Shown: positions 19,597 through 31,550 of the stretch, in pieces
Layout: every line of letters begins with the position of its first letter
How positions within the stretch are numbered: position 1 is the stretch's first letter
Source of the DNA: Ischnura elegans
Taxonomy: Eukaryota > Arthropoda > Insecta > Odonata > Coenagrionidae
Direction: 5' to 3'
Length of the DNA: 64,000 bases
Assembly (NCBI RefSeq): GCF_921293095.1
Contig: NC_060259.1
Span: 74,396,120-74,460,119, forward strand
Program-made: the position numbers and the translations under genes
The notes under the pieces: generated by a model
Database searches by the model: none
Told to the model about the DNA's origin: nothing
What the model saw: the letters and a program-made list of their open reading frames with translations, nothing else

Positions 19597-20108
19597 ATAC
19601 CCCTCATGGTGTGTGGCCTCCGGAGAACGTTTCCGCAGAAGGTGTGACGTGAGATGTAAGAAGATATGTGATATAGCTGCTGCAGCTGAATTATTAAAGC
19701 ATCTCATTCTACTGAATTCAATCTTGCTTATTAAGTCCGGCCTTGCGCGGTGATTTCTCATTTCATAGCTGTGCATTCTCCTCCATTGTCTTCCTTTATT
19801 CGTCGAACCATATGTGTTTGTAATATCTTATTCTCAATGCAATACAATGATGATTCAAGCCGCTGCAAGCCCAACTTTGTGGAATTAAGTCATTCCAATG
19901 GGAGAAATAACGACTTAGTAATTTTCCACACAACATTTATTCAACCCAATCGGTTTCGACACTTAATGTGTCATTTTCATGGGTATAACTTCTTTGTTGT
20001 ACCCTTGGAGATCACTTATTCCTATCAAAAGATATGCATAATCATATTGTCTTGTTGAAAAATTTTCAAAACCATTTTGGTTGAACAAACGTTGTGTGTA
20101 AAGTTACT
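19597..20108. other. Unassigned non-coding stretch
   Basis: Open frames of up to 102 codons on both strands show no recognisable protein. It ends at the 12-bp target site of the RTE insertion. Confidence 0.4.
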
Positions 20109-20148
20109 AAGATGTTATCATCATCATCATCATCATTAGTCAACAATC

Positions 20149-21018
20149 CTAAGATTGGTTTGACGCAGCTCTCCATTTCTCTCTCCTATCCGCTAATCTC
20201 TTCATAGCTACATATTTATTCTCTTTTACATCCTTTATAACCTGTCCGATATAACTCATTCGGGGCCGTCCCTTGCCCTTTTTCCCTTCCACTTGTCCTT
20301 CAACGATTGTCTTCATCAGACCATCGTGCCTCAAAATGTGGCCAACTAAGTTGTCCCTTCTTCTGCTTAATGTTTCTAGGAGGCTTCTCTTTTCCCCTAC
20401 TCTCCTTAGCACTTCATGGTTACTCACACGGTCAATCCATTTTATCTTCATCATTCTTCGGTAGCACCACATTTCGAATGCTTCCACTCTTGACTTCTCT
20501 GCTGCTGTCAACGTCCAAGCCTCGCTTCCATAGAGAAACATACTCCATATGTAGCATCTGATGAATTTTTTCCTTACTTCTATGCTGGTATTTTCAGCTG
20601 TAAGAAGATTCTTCTTTTTGTAGAAAGCCCTCTTCGCCTGCGCTATTCTACTGTGTATTTCTTTCTTGCTCCGTCCATCGCTGGTAATTCGGCTTCCCAG
20701 GTAAGAGAACTCGTTCACCTCTTCAAGCTTATGCTTTCCTAGGTTGATGTTTGTTTTAGCCTCCTCTCTTTTACTGCAAACTAATATCTTAGTCTTCTTT
20801 TTGTTGATTTTCAGCTGATATCTGGCCATTGTCCTTTCCATGTTTGTCAACGTCTTTTTCAAATCCTTCTCTGTCTCGGCTATGACTGCTATGTCGTCAG
20901 CAAATCGCAGCATACTAATTTTTTCTCCGTGGATATTGACACCCGAAGCTTTCTGCTTGATTTCGTTGATGGCTTTCTCTATGTAAACATTAAAAATTAA
21001 GGGGGAAAGCGCACAACC
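20149..21018 (-). pseudogene. RTE RT C-terminal part (after second stop)
   Basis: Downstream of the stop at 21019-21021 the frame continues GCALSPLIFNVYIEKAINEI, then LRFADDIAVIAE (the RT catalytic box with ADD), KINKKKTK, YLGSRITSDGRSKKEI, YGSEAWTLTAAEKSRVEAFE and GRPRMSYIGQVIKDV, ending at 20149. It stays in the same frame as the upstream part. RT copies element RNA at the nicked target. The catalytic FADD motif is intact; the stop upstream separates it from the fingers domain. Confidence 0.85.
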
Positions 21019-22161
21019 TTATCTCACCCCTTTTCTTATTCTCGCTTCTGCACCGTTTGGTCCACATTTGATCACAGCTACTTGGTTTTTATACAAACTA
21101 TGAATAATTCTACGATCATTGTAGAGTACGCCGATTTCTTTCAAAATTCTAAGCATTGAATTCCATTCCACGTTATCAAAGGCCTTCTCTAAATCGACAA
21201 ATGCTATGAAGGTTGGTTTGTTTTTCTCCATTCTCTTCTCTATGATCATCCTAAGAGCCAAAATTGCTTCCCTTGTGCCCCTGCTTTTCCTAAATCCGAA
21301 TTGGTCCTCATCCAGGAATTCTTCTGCTCTTCGTTCAATTCTCCTGTAAATGATTCTTGTCAGAATCTTCGACGCATGTGTCGTCAGGCTTATGGTCCTA
21401 AATTCTTCGAACTTCTCAGCTCTCTTCTTTTTGGGTATGGGAATGATGATGTTCTTCTCGAAGTCACTAGGTAAATCTCCTGTTGAGTACATATCGCACA
21501 TAGTTTTATACAGATGAGTTAAGACCTTTTCTCCTGCATTTTTTATTAACTCTGCTGGAATATCATCTATTCCTGGGGCCTTATTCTTTCGCAGGTCTCT
21601 TACTGCAGCGTCAAATTCCGATCTTAAGATGCTTGCTCCAATGTCATCCTTTTCAACTTCACTTTCCTCTTCGAGAACTTTTGAGCTAAGTTTGCTCCCG
21701 TTGTATAATTTCTCCAGGTATTCCTTCCATCTCTCGGCTTTGTCTTCGTTTTCAATTAGAATGTTTCCATTCCTGTCCCTTATGCTATTACATTTTGAGT
21801 TTCGTTCCTTGAAATGGTTCCTCACTATTCTATAGGCCGCTTCCACTTTCCCTTTTACGAGGTTATTTTGTACGTCCTCACATATGTTCCTCATCCACGC
21901 TTCTCTGGCTTTCCTCGCTTGGCGGCAAATCTCGTTCCTTATTCTCTTGTAGCAAGCCTGTCCTTCCTCAGTATTCGTATTCTTATACTTTCTCCTTTCT
22001 TCAATGAGGTCTAGGATTTCATCCGTGATCCATGGCTTTTTCTTAACACATTTTCTTATCCCTAGAACTTCTCTAGCGGCCTCCTGAAGTCCACTTCTTA
22101 AGGTAGTCCAGTTATTCTTAACTGAGTTTTCAGACTGATCTAGTCCTATCTTGCGCTCCAC
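21019..22161 (-). pseudogene. RTE RT N-terminal part (between stops)
   Basis: This frame encodes KAPGIDDIPAELIKNAGEKV, PIPKKKRAEKFEEFRTISLT, DEDQFGFRKSRGTREAILAL and FIAFVDLEKAFDNVEW, the ordered N-terminal RT motifs of non-LTR elements including the first catalytic Asp region. It ends in KGVR followed by TAA, where family members have QGCALSP. A single C-to-T change in a Gln codon would explain the stop. Confidence 0.85.
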
Positions 22162-22203
22162 TACTTCTTGAAAGGCCTGTTGATTTTTTGGCTCCTTAAG
22201 TTT

Positions 22204-23211
22204 CTATAATTGCCAGGTGTTCTTTGCTGATTTCTTCAATTTCTTGAATTTCAGATGGCATTTCATCATCACTAGATTATGATCACTGTCGATATCTGCC
22301 CCCGGGTAGCTTTTACAGTCCTTTATCTGGTTTCTAAACCTCTGCTTCACTAAAATATAGTCTAGTTGAAATCTTCTTTTGTCTCCTGGCATTTTCCATG
22401 TGTATCTTCTTCGCATGTGATTCTTAAATAGAGTGTTGGCAACCACTAATTTGTGTTCTGTGCAGAACTCTAACAGCCTTTCTCCTCTTTCATTTCTATT
22501 TCCTAATCCATATTTTCCTGTTATTCTTCCATCCTGGCCTTCGCCGACGACAGCGTTCCAATCACCTAAAACAATTAGGTTTTCTTCACCCCTTACCTTT
22601 TTGATTACTTCCTTTATATCATCGTAGACGTCTTCAACTTCTTCATCCTCGTAGTCTGTCGTGGGCATGTAGACTTGTACCACTACGGTATCTACTGGCT
22701 TAGTCTCTATCTTCACCATAACTATCCTTTCATTGCACTGTAGGAAGCTTTTCACACGCATTCCGGCGCTCTTTCTGAGCATTATCCCAACCCCAGCATT
22801 ACCGTTCAGGGATCCTGTGTGTATAATCCTATAGCATCCACTCCAAAAGTCTCCCTCCTCAGGCCATTTCATTTCGCTGATTCCTAGCACGTCGATATTC
22901 AATCTTTCCATTTCCACTTTAAGGTTTTCTAGCTTACCGCAAGTCCTGAGTGATCTCACGTTCCATGTACCTATCCTCATAACTTTATCACAATTGACCG
23001 ATGTACCCTCTCGGGTAGTCCCCGCCCGGAGATCCGAACGGGGGACTAGTTTACCTCCGGAATTTTTTACCTGAGAGAATTCCATCATGTCAGACAATTT
23101 AAAGTTGGAGTAGCTGCGCCTCCTCGGGATAATAATGTGGTGGTTTCCCCTTGCCTTCCACATCGCAGTACTACAGCCGTTAAAGTAAATGTTACCACGC
23201 CTGAAGTTCAA
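22204..23211 (-). pseudogene. RTE apurinic-type endonuclease domain
   Basis: From the Met at 23211 the frame reads RIGTWNVRSL, then DVLGISEMKW (catalytic Glu region), IVLGDWNAVVGEG, LDYILVKQRF and a DSDHNLV end. These are the APE-type endonuclease motifs that nick the insertion site. The frame stops with TAG at 22204-22206 and continues in the same frame into RT, so endonuclease and RT were one polypeptide. Residues 1-80 are not recognised. Confidence 0.85.
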
Positions 23212-23551
23212 TGAGTGTCGCTGTGCTGACCATCGTGATCTCCACCTTCACTCATCTGAAGAAGAGCTGCTGCCCTCTCCTCCGGGTGATGTGAGGCGTA
23301 ATTGTTGGCGGCCTCTCATCGCCAAGTCACGGTATCTTCACAGGTTTAGTGTATCATTTAGATGGCCTATCTCACCCAGGGATAGACCCATACCACCTCG
23401 GATAACCGCCGCTTTTTGTCCACGACTGCTTATTCGACAAGTAAACTTGCTTATATCGCAGCTAACCTCTATATCTAGAGGTTGACCCACCATCCGCAAC
23501 CCGGTGGACGCACTCGGTGGCTTAAAGCTCAGCCGCGAGAAGATGTTATCA

Positions 23552-23885
23552 AACCTGTTAAAGCAATAAAATTAGTTTTTCTCTTTCTTTTTGGGTAACT
23601 ATTACGTTTCGAAATTAAAAAGAAACATTACAGATATTATTGTTTTATACAATCTAACTTTGGTTTAATGCGACAAGGATTTAAATAATAACATTTTGTT
23701 GAAAGCGTACGGATATGTATTAGCGAGGTTTAACCAGATTTGTGTTACTAGTTCTGCCGTATTCTCATTCATAATAACTATTCCTTAGTTTTTGAGTTGC
23801 TTGAATTTCCGGTCCCTGAACTCATCTATCCACTGTAAACCTAATAATCCTACTCTCATTTTGAAAAATTCTTTTTTTGGCTTTA
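23552..23885. other. Unassigned non-coding stretch
   Basis: A+T-rich sequence between the RTE target duplication and a Harbinger-like MITE; nothing recognisable. Confidence 0.45.
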
Positions 23886-24120
23886 AGGCCTATTTACATG
23901 GTATATGAACACGTACGTGTTAATATCTGTTTGCATGAATGATTTTTGTGGACCGGAACTGAACATGTACGAACGCATGAACCGAATTAGAACAAGTTTT
24001 ATTTTCTGTGCATGCATTCGCACAAGTTGGGTGGTTACACGGTGCATTTTGGCGGTAATTCTCGCGTTCATACATTTAGACATTAACCGGTACGTGTTAA
24101 TGTACCGAGTAAACAGGCCT
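23886..24120. mobile_element. Harbinger-like MITE family H2, copy 2, TTA TSD
   Basis: AGGCCTATTTACATGG and the complement of AGGCCTGTTTACTCGG bound 235 bases, flanked by TTA at 23883-23885 and 24121-24123. It is the reverse-oriented partner of 14230-14464, sharing GAATGATTTTTGTGGACCGG and CACAAGTTGGGTGGTTACAC. Open frames on both strands are by-products of the palindromic structure. Confidence 0.85.
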
Positions 24121-24499
24121 TTAGAGCTATATAATCTCAATACCATTTTTTCAGTTTCCCCAATTAATACATCTCATTTGTTAAATCTTTGAATCTTGAT
24201 GCAAATGCCGCAACGTCATCTGCGAGAGAAAAAACAATTGTGGTCCTTCTTTTGATTCCTTTATCCATCCCAGCTACTATATCTAGTGCTTCCATGACTG
24301 TTTTATTAAATAGAATGGAAGATAGACCACTAACTTACCATGCTCCCTTGTTTTGTAGTGAACTGCACGGAACTATTTCCTATTATCCGTAATAAGCAAC
24401 TTGAACCCGTATTTCCCAACTTCGCCAAATGCATAAATGTGTATTCGTAGAAATATTAAAAATGTAACGAGTCAATCCCGTAGACAACACGTGGAAACT

Positions 24500-24640
24500 C
24501 CGCACAGTGATTCGAAATCGGAAAAAGCTAGACAAAAGTCCAAAATGGCTTTTTTTGAGATAGAGACTTAAAACTAAGCGTAAATACTCATAAATGATTG
24601 CCGATTATGATTTGTATGCTAATTCACATAAACTTCATCC
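24500..24640 (-). repeat. Interspersed repeat U, copy 1
   Basis: Its reverse complement matches 28945-29095 over about 140 bases: AAGTTTATGT...GCATGCTAATTCAT, AATCATTTATGAGTATT, TTTTAAGTCTCTTTCTC and CAGCTTTTTCCGATTTC. Type unknown. Confidence 0.65.
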
Positions 24641-25209
24641 AAAGAAATATAGAGAGAAAAATAAGAATATGAAATTATACAGAGAAAAATTAGAATGTAG
24701 AAGGCTTTCAGTGAAAGGATAGGGTCGAAAGAAGATGTTCGTAGGCTTGCAAAAAGTAACACGAATGACAGTAACATAGCAAGGCGGTTCTTCGATTCCG
24801 CTGGCCGCTGATTTATCAGAGAATTGAGTAAACGTGCCTGTTAATTGCGAAACAAATAAAATTCACGCAAGTAATTGCAAATAAACTGCTAAAATATTTT
24901 ATCTAAGTTATTAATTATCACAGGAAAGTGTAAAATGGCATGATCAGTAAATGAATTTTCCTGTTTTAATTGCAGGTATTAGAGGTATCTGTTGATCTTA
25001 TAAAAAATCCATCATTTTAAGGGCAATATTCAGTGACTTAACTCTTAATTATGCAGCATTCTCGGACTACTGAAGAAAACTGCTGAATTATTCGTCAAGC
25101 TCACCCCATGGTATTACATGCCAACCGTGATACAACCGCATGGGGTGACATTGCAAAAGAGGCGGTACTTCCCATGAGACAGCTTTCCGAAGAGGCAATG
25201 GAATGTCGG
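24641..25209. other. Unassigned non-coding stretch
   Basis: No ORF, TIR or RNA feature recognised between repeat U and MITE T copy D. Confidence 0.45.
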
Positions 25210-25876
25210 AATAGGGTGGTTTCCTATTATTTTTTTATTGCCTAAATCGAAAGATTATTACTCCTGGAGTACGTATTTCGCGCTTTTAGATTTTTTAATG
25301 ACGATATCTATTTTTCGCGATTAAATGAAAAGTGAAAATTTTCAAGCGCGCGAAAACGCGACGGGTAAGTATGAATGCCGGGAAATCTCTCCGTGTGACG
25401 TATTTCTGGTTCCCGCTGCCGCAAGTGAGGTGACCTTGAGGCGAGGCTTAGCGCTGATACGACGCAGGCTGCTAGCGGGTAGCTGAGTACCCTGCTGGCT
25501 GGTAGCGCTTAGCTTAATAAGGATTATTAATACCTTATCAAACGAAGAAAACTTCCCGACCTTAGCCAGTTTTAATAGGTGATTATTAAGACATGTTTCC
25601 CTGAGCTTTGCGCCTCATTAATGCGTTGGTAATCTCAGACGATGTATAACTCCTATCTTCTAGTATAGAAACTAGGTCCCTGTGACGTCACGTGGAGTGG
25701 CATCGCATGGGCGCCAATCTGGCCCTTTTCAAATGAGGATAAAAATGGACCATTGCCATTCGTCTAAACCGGTATTTCTAAAACGAAATAATTTGTATAT
25801 GATGAATACACTAATTGTGGGTAACGAATCGCAATCAATGCCTTTAGTTTTCTTTGATGAAGAAAACTACCCTATT
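25210..25876 (+). mobile_element. TIR MITE family T, copy D
   Basis: The ends AATAGGGTGGTTTCC and the complement of AATAGGGTAGTTTTC bound it. It is collinear with copies B and C and carries GTGACGTCACGTGGAGTGGC and CTAAACCGGTATTTCTAAAAC. The short ORF 25682-25891 lies inside it and is not a gene. Confidence 0.8.
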
Positions 25877-26071
25877 AGGGTACAGGGATAAGAAGGAATT
25901 AGCATTATTCACCAATAAGCATTCCAGAGAGGTCACGAATGAAGACTTTATCAAAAGATAGTACTTAGCGCCTAACCCATTTCCTTTCTACATCCTTAAA
26001 ATCAACTCTGAGGAGAGCAACGGAAATACCGAAAGATTTGAAAGAACTGCTGATTTTAGATGATAGTTAAG

Positions 26072-27624
26072 GGGCCGTATTCTGTATTTCGTCGGTGCCG
26101 CACCGGTCGGTTTCACTTTCAAGCCCACCGACTGGACATCAAACCGTACCGACAACGGATTCCGCACCGACGACGACACTTTCAGCGATTCTGTAAGGTC
26201 GTCGGTTTCAAACCAGTCGGTACGGTTCCCCTTCCTTCCCAAACAGGGAAAATCCGAATATATCCGAAGTTTCACGTGTCTCCACCAATGAAAGAAGGGT
26301 AAAAACAAGTGAAGACTCATTGGCACAGTTTGTTGTCGTCATTCTCAATCTTTTTATTTGCGGAAATTACGACTTATTGCTAGATTAAGATAAACGATAT
26401 TGGTTAAGTTGTTAACAATGCTTATATGATGTGCGGTAGTAATGCTGTACCTACAGAATCGAAGGAAACAATATTAAAACATCACAATAAAGTTTGTATG
26501 TGATGGAGATTGTTGTTGCTGGAATGAATTATTGAAACTATCCTTGAGATCGTAGTTTCTTTTAAATATTGGTTCCGTATAATGCTATTTATTCATGATT
26601 TGGTAATATAGTTGTCATGAAGTAAGTTCCGTATAAATGTTATCAACGGAAGGTTATGCCATTGGCACCGTAGCAGACGAAAATAGCATACCATGGAACG
26701 TGAACGTAGGATTCAAATGCAAATGTAGTATTAGAGGAACAAGTTAGGAAATTGTTATAAAAATATGGAGCTGGGTGTAATTAAAAGAAGTGTAATGACG
26801 AGGAAGTAAATAAATTGTCATTGGGTGAAATACATATGTACCTATATAAGTTGCGCATTCCAAGTGAGAGAAAATGATAATATTGCGGTAAACCTCATAC
26901 TTATTAACAAATATCTTCTTTTATCGTCAAGGGAATCAATGGCTGACGATGAAATGAAATATAGTTGCCCGTTACAAATGAAAGAAACTGATACCGTTGT
27001 GGCAAACTTCATACTTAAATAAAAAGATCTTATTTCTATGCCGAGAGAAACGCCAAATTGATGATTGAGTGAAATAACAGTCGCCTATTCAGAGTGATAT
27101 AAAGTGATAACATTGCGGCAAAACTCATATTTAATCAAAAATATCTTTTTTATGTCAAAGGAGCAAATAAATGATGATAGAGAGAAATAAAGCCTATTAC
27201 AAGCGAGTGAAAGTGGTAACATAAATGAGAGAAAGTCATTATATGCTAGCAAACCTCATTTTTATTAACCATTATCTTATATTTCTGTCAAGGTAATTAA
27301 TATAGATGATGACACAGTGAATTATAGAGGCGTATTCGAAGGGACAGAAAAAGATAACATTGCAGAAAACATCATTATTTACTCGGTGATGAGGTAAAAA
27401 CAAAATAAAATGTACACTGCGCACCGTGGAGTTCATGAAACCCACTAGTCGGTGGCCGTACCGACACCTTTTTGCTGTCGGTACGGCTACCGACGATCTC
27501 CCGTCCTCTCGTCGGTGCCGCGGGTTCGTACAGAATCACACGACTTCTTACCGGGAGTCGGTGTGACGTCGCACCCGACGAATCGGTGCCGCACCGATCG
27601 GTTTGGAGTTACAGAATACGGCCC
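26072..27624. mobile_element. 1.55-kb TIR element with internal tandem array
   Basis: TIRs GGGCCGTATTCTG (26072) and CAGAATACGGCCC (ending 27624) are perfect complements, flanked by AAG at 26069-26071 and 27625-27627. Each subterminal region is G+C-rich, with repeated GTCGGTGCCG/CACCGGTCGG motifs on both strands. The middle is A+T-rich and contains a diverged ~120-base tandem array (26819-27390). No transposase was seen. The family is unknown; the 3-bp duplication leaves Harbinger-like as one option. Confidence 0.75.
26819..27390. repeat. Diverged ~120-bp tandem array, about five units
   Basis: The marker (A)CCTCATACTTATTAAC recurs in altered form at about 26891, 27006, 27124, 27252 and 27369, spacing 115-128. 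Around it lie AGTGAGAGAAAATGATAA, ATTGCGG and TATCTTCTTTTAT/GTCAAGG. The units are 60-75% alike by eye. Confidence 0.7.
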
Positions 27625-27627
27625 AAG

Positions 27628-28944
27628 GAGAGAAATCAAACCCGAGTGACGAACAGGATTGAAAATTGAAATTCGGTGAATGAAAAATTACAATTGGATG
27701 ACTGAAAAAAAGGACAGTAATAGGTGACTTCCAAAACATTCCTTTAATATTCCAATACATCCTTCTAATTCTTGTCATTTATGAGCATTAGTTAGTGCTA
27801 TTATTCCATTTATGCTATTTTATTTTTTGATCTAAATTTTTTACGGATTTATCAAAAATTTAAATTTTTTTGCCAATTCCTTTGTAAGATTTCATTTTAA
27901 ATTTGCATTTATAAAATCTATCCCTAAGGAAATTTGTTTATGATGGATGACCGAAAGAGAAATTTCCCCTAGACAAAATAACTCAAAATTTACCGTCATC
28001 GGATAAGATACAAATTCTGAATTCAAAGAGATAACAATTATCGCTTTCTTTTTCCTAAAATATTGCCATAGCGATGAATCTCGGTCAAAAGGAAAAAGGA
28101 AAAACCTTGCGGAGGAATTGAAATACCGTCCAAGGCTGTGCGTCATAATAAAACGTCCCTTTCGGCGCGACCCTCCTCGGCCAGGATTGAAAAATAAGGG
28201 GAGGGACAATGAGCAAAGGTTGTTGCCATACCCAGAATATGTTTATTTTTCTCTCTCTTTCCTTTGCCGATTTAATCTCTTAACAATACTTCAATATCCG
28301 AAGTAAACTTCTAAGCCGTAGAATTGTTCGAACAAAAATCTAATCCTTACCATCTTCACAAGTGTAATGCGTTAAATGGTCAAATCGATCGGTCGATTAT
28401 CCTAGTAATAGTTTTTAAGGTCAATACTGACTATGTGCCATGCTTCAAATGACGATTTTTAAGAATAAATTCTCCAAAAAAATTTGATAAATCGACCGCA
28501 GTTACCGAGCCTCAGGTTCCCGCGTCGCGTAGCTCAGACTTGACGCGCGATCGAAAAATCGCTCTCTTTTCCTTGGTCGCAAACTTTTTTCCAAGATTTC
28601 TTCGTAGTAGTATTCTTAAAAAATCTCTAGTTCACAATGTGATGTGTATTTCCTTGGTTACGTATTTCGTATACGAAAGATAATGTCTACTTTATTTCAA
28701 ATTCCAAGTGAAAAATGGGTGTACCATTTTGTGTTGGAAAACCATACAGATATGAACCAATATCTTCAAAAATCATGGAAAATACAGCCAAAGAGTTTGG
28801 TCAAAGGAATATTGTGTTTTTTATTCTATAAAAATCATGCCACCGCAACATCACCTACTTAGGATCAAAGATTTTCGGAGAAAAAAGAGATAGCGCGCGT
28901 TTTTGAAAAATTGGTCATGTTTGAGCTACTGTATCTCAGCAACG
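27628..28944. other. Unassigned non-coding stretch
   Basis: Open frames up to 105 codons on both strands show no recognisable domain. I do not see TIRs or a SINE head. Confidence 0.4.
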
Positions 28945-29095
28945 GATCAAGTTTATGTAAAATGGCATGCTAATTCATAATTGGAAATCATTTATGAGTA
29001 TTCAAACTAAATTTTAAGTCTCTTTCTCCTAAAAAAAGTTATTTTGGACTTGTGTCCAGCTTTTTCCGATTTCCAACCACTGCGCGCCGCCCAGA
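28945..29095 (+). repeat. Interspersed repeat U, copy 2
   Basis: This is the inverted partner of 24500-24640 (about 75-80% alike by eye), including CAAGTTTATGT, CATTTATGAGTATT and AGCTTTTTCCGATTTCCAA. Confidence 0.65.
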
Positions 29096-29167
29096 TAGCA
29101 ACAGAAAACATTTAAGACATTCTATCGAAATACGGCAATGCCTTTTCCTTGTGGACCGGAGCCCAGA

Positions 29168-30012
29168 CAGGTTCGAAGAATGTGTGTGGGAATTGCATTC
29201 AGAAGATACTAAGGGAATAAAAGAATTTGGTAAATCAGAAGCTACACAAGAATGATCAGCAATACATATCGTCGATGTCGTACAAGAGAAATTCCCGGAT
29301 TCCCTTTCAAACTCACAGCTTGAGTCAGGGGCGCATCAGCAATAGGATCGACCTTACCTCACGTGGTGTTGCATATAACCTAAGGATAAACTGTATCGCG
29401 TTGATCCTGTCGTTCACATAGGTATTTGGGATGTATGCGTTGACGCAGGAATATCCCAGCTAATGAGGTGGAGTACAGAGATAGAAGTACGTACATAAAG
29501 TAGGAGTTAAATTAGCCACCTGGTAATATTCCACAATATTAAAATGTGTTGTTCATCATTAAATAATTCACCATAAATTCATTAAATCATATTCATAATA
29601 TTTTATGCAGTTTGATTCCTATAAAAAATATTGTGGGAGTAAACAGGTAAAATATAGGCAGGTCCACCCACTGTTGAGATTTATGGCGCAAGTAGCGCCA
29701 CGAGAATTTTTTTAATTGTAATGTAAGATTTAGGGGTATTTTTAAATTGCATTTTATACACCGGAAGGGGGGAGATTGCTGCAACACCGAATGAAGTAAT
29801 TGATTTTGAGCAAATGAGTTCAGCCACAACTCGCATAATAATTCATGATTGACTATGAAAAAGCCAATTTAAATCCATGATTTAAGTTAAAATTTGGCAA
29901 ATCAAACACTCACTGCCGATTTTAAAATGTCACCATTAGTTTCTCGTTTTTTGAAATATTTTGTGACGGAAAAGAAGTTTTTTATGCGTTGCTATGCACG
30001 AATATTTATAAA
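29168..30012. repeat. Interspersed repeat P, copy 1
   Basis: About 840 bases align with 36184-37920 once two insertions there are removed. Markers include GACAGGTTCGAAGAATGTGT, CAGCTTGAGTCAGGGGCG, CAGCAATAGGATCGAC, CCCAGCTAATGAGGTGG, GGTAAAATATAGG and CAAACACT...GCCGATTTTAAAAT. No protein is recognised and no TIR is obvious; probably a non-coding part of a larger transposable element. Confidence 0.75.
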
Positions 30013-30354
30013 CACTTCATTTTGTTGCCAACTGATTCCACTTCCTCTTAATTGCACTAATCCAATCCAAGCCTCTTTCCACACCTACAGATGACAAAAC
30101 ACGTATTCCCATTGCAGGTAAAGTAAAAATATTGAAACCACACAGTGGATTTCTAAATTTTTCACCTGGCCAAGTTTGCCATGGCCAACATAAGCTACCC
30201 CGTTGGCGGAGCATTGGAATGACGCCCATGGACAATTTGACCAATCGAAAAACCCAAATACATTTGATTCAGTTAGTTCGACTGAAAAGCTAGCCTTTTG
30301 ATTCCATATATTGTTCTGCACCCGGAAGCCTTTAATTATTTTCTCCCCAATAAT

Positions 30355-31550
30355 ATAAACTTTGAAATACCAGAGTAAAAAATCAAAATCCTGATTCTAA
30401 AGAGAAAAAGAGCAGAGAACTGTGAATATTTTAGGACCATAAGCCTGAGAACACATGCGTCGAAGATCATCTGCAGAAGAATAGAAGGAAGACCAGAATA
30501 ATTACTGGATGAGGAGCAATTTGGATTCAGGAAAAGCATAGGCACCAGAGAAGAAATATTGGCCCTTAGGCTGCTCATAGTGAAGAGAATGGATAAGAGC
30601 AAGCCCGCGTTCGTTGCGTTAGTGAACTTATTGTTAGAGAAGGCGTTTGGCAACGAGGAGTGAAACTCATTGATATTGAAATAAATTGGAGCAGGAGAAC
30701 CATCCAGTTTATACGAAAACCAAGTAGCAATGATAAAATCAGGACCCAGCTTTGAAGAAGCAAGAATTAGGAAAGGAGCGAGGCTATGCATTGTAAACCT
30801 TATTTTTCAGCATTTTCACGGAGAAAACTACTAAGGAAATCACAGAAAAGGCGACAGGAGTTAATATCCACGGAAAAATTAGCATTCTGCGATTTGCCGA
30901 TAACGTAGTTGTCATATCGAAGTCAGAGAAGGATTTGAAGAAGATTCAGGTAAGTATGGGTTGTATTATGGATAGATGTCGGTTGAAAATAAGCTCTAAG
31001 AAGACAAAGGTATAAGTACACTGTAGAAGAAAAGAATTTATGGCTAACATTACATTATTTATACAAAAACTGGAAGAGATATATAAATTCTGTTATTTGC
31101 TAAGCAGGATAAGTAGCGATGAGAGAAGCAAGAAAGAAACTATCAGCAGAATATTCCACGCGAAGAGTGAATTCCTCCAAAACGAAGATCTACTTACAGA
31201 TGGAGGCTTTCTAGATGTGGTGCTGCATAAGAACATTCAGGATCAAATGGTTCGACTGAGCAAGTAATGAGGAAGTTCTAAGCAGAGTAGGAGGGAAGAG
31301 AAGCCTCATGGAAACCTTCATGGGAAGACGAAACATCCTAATGGGCCATAACTTAAGACATGATGGCCTGATGAAGACAATCGTCGATGCATGAGTTGAT
31401 GGCAAGGATGGAAAAGGAAGACAGCGAATAAAGTATAACGAGCAGTCAAAGAAGGATGTGAAAGAGAAGAACTACACATGCGCGAAAGATAAGCTGTCAT
31501 AACAATTGAGGGGAGAGCTGCGTCAATCTTACGATTGTTGATCAGTGATG
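30355..31550 (+). pseudogene. Decayed RTE-clade LINE fragment
   Basis: Plus-strand frames give EQFGFRKSIGTREEILALRL, then VKRMDKSKPAFVAL and EKAFGNEE (RT), then ISILRFADNVVVISKSEKDL (near 30880, catalytic FADD changed to FADN), and a tail matching the C-terminus of the RTE at 20121-23539 (LRHDGLMKTIVDA, GRAASILRLL). Many frameshifts and stops; 5' truncated. The minus-strand ORF 30336-30791 is its shadow. Confidence 0.8.

Larger units (their letters stand above)
20121..23539 (-). mobile_element. Near full-length RTE-clade LINE with 12-bp TSD
   Basis: AAGATGTTATCA occurs at 20109-20120 and 23540-23551, a perfect target duplication. The element lies on the minus strand, with a 5' UTR from about 23539, one endonuclease-RT frame (23211 to 20149) and a (ATG)n-type 3' tail at 20121-20138, typical of RTE. 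The C-terminal sequence (YLGSRITSDG...YGSEAWTLT...FEMWCYRRMM...VGHILRHD...GRPRM) resembles RTE/BovB elements. Two in-frame stops break the ORF but no frameshift was found, so the copy is young. Confidence 0.9.

Noticed and set aside
20113..20138. Independent ATC microsatellite
   Set aside because: It is the 3' tail of the RTE element, immediately inside the target duplication.
26819..27390. CRISPR-like array
   Set aside because: The units are ~120 bp and diverged throughout, with no short conserved repeat alternating with unique spacers; the DNA is eukaryotic.
30336..30791. 151-codon minus-strand ORF
   Set aside because: It is the antisense shadow of a decayed plus-strand RTE reverse transcriptase.
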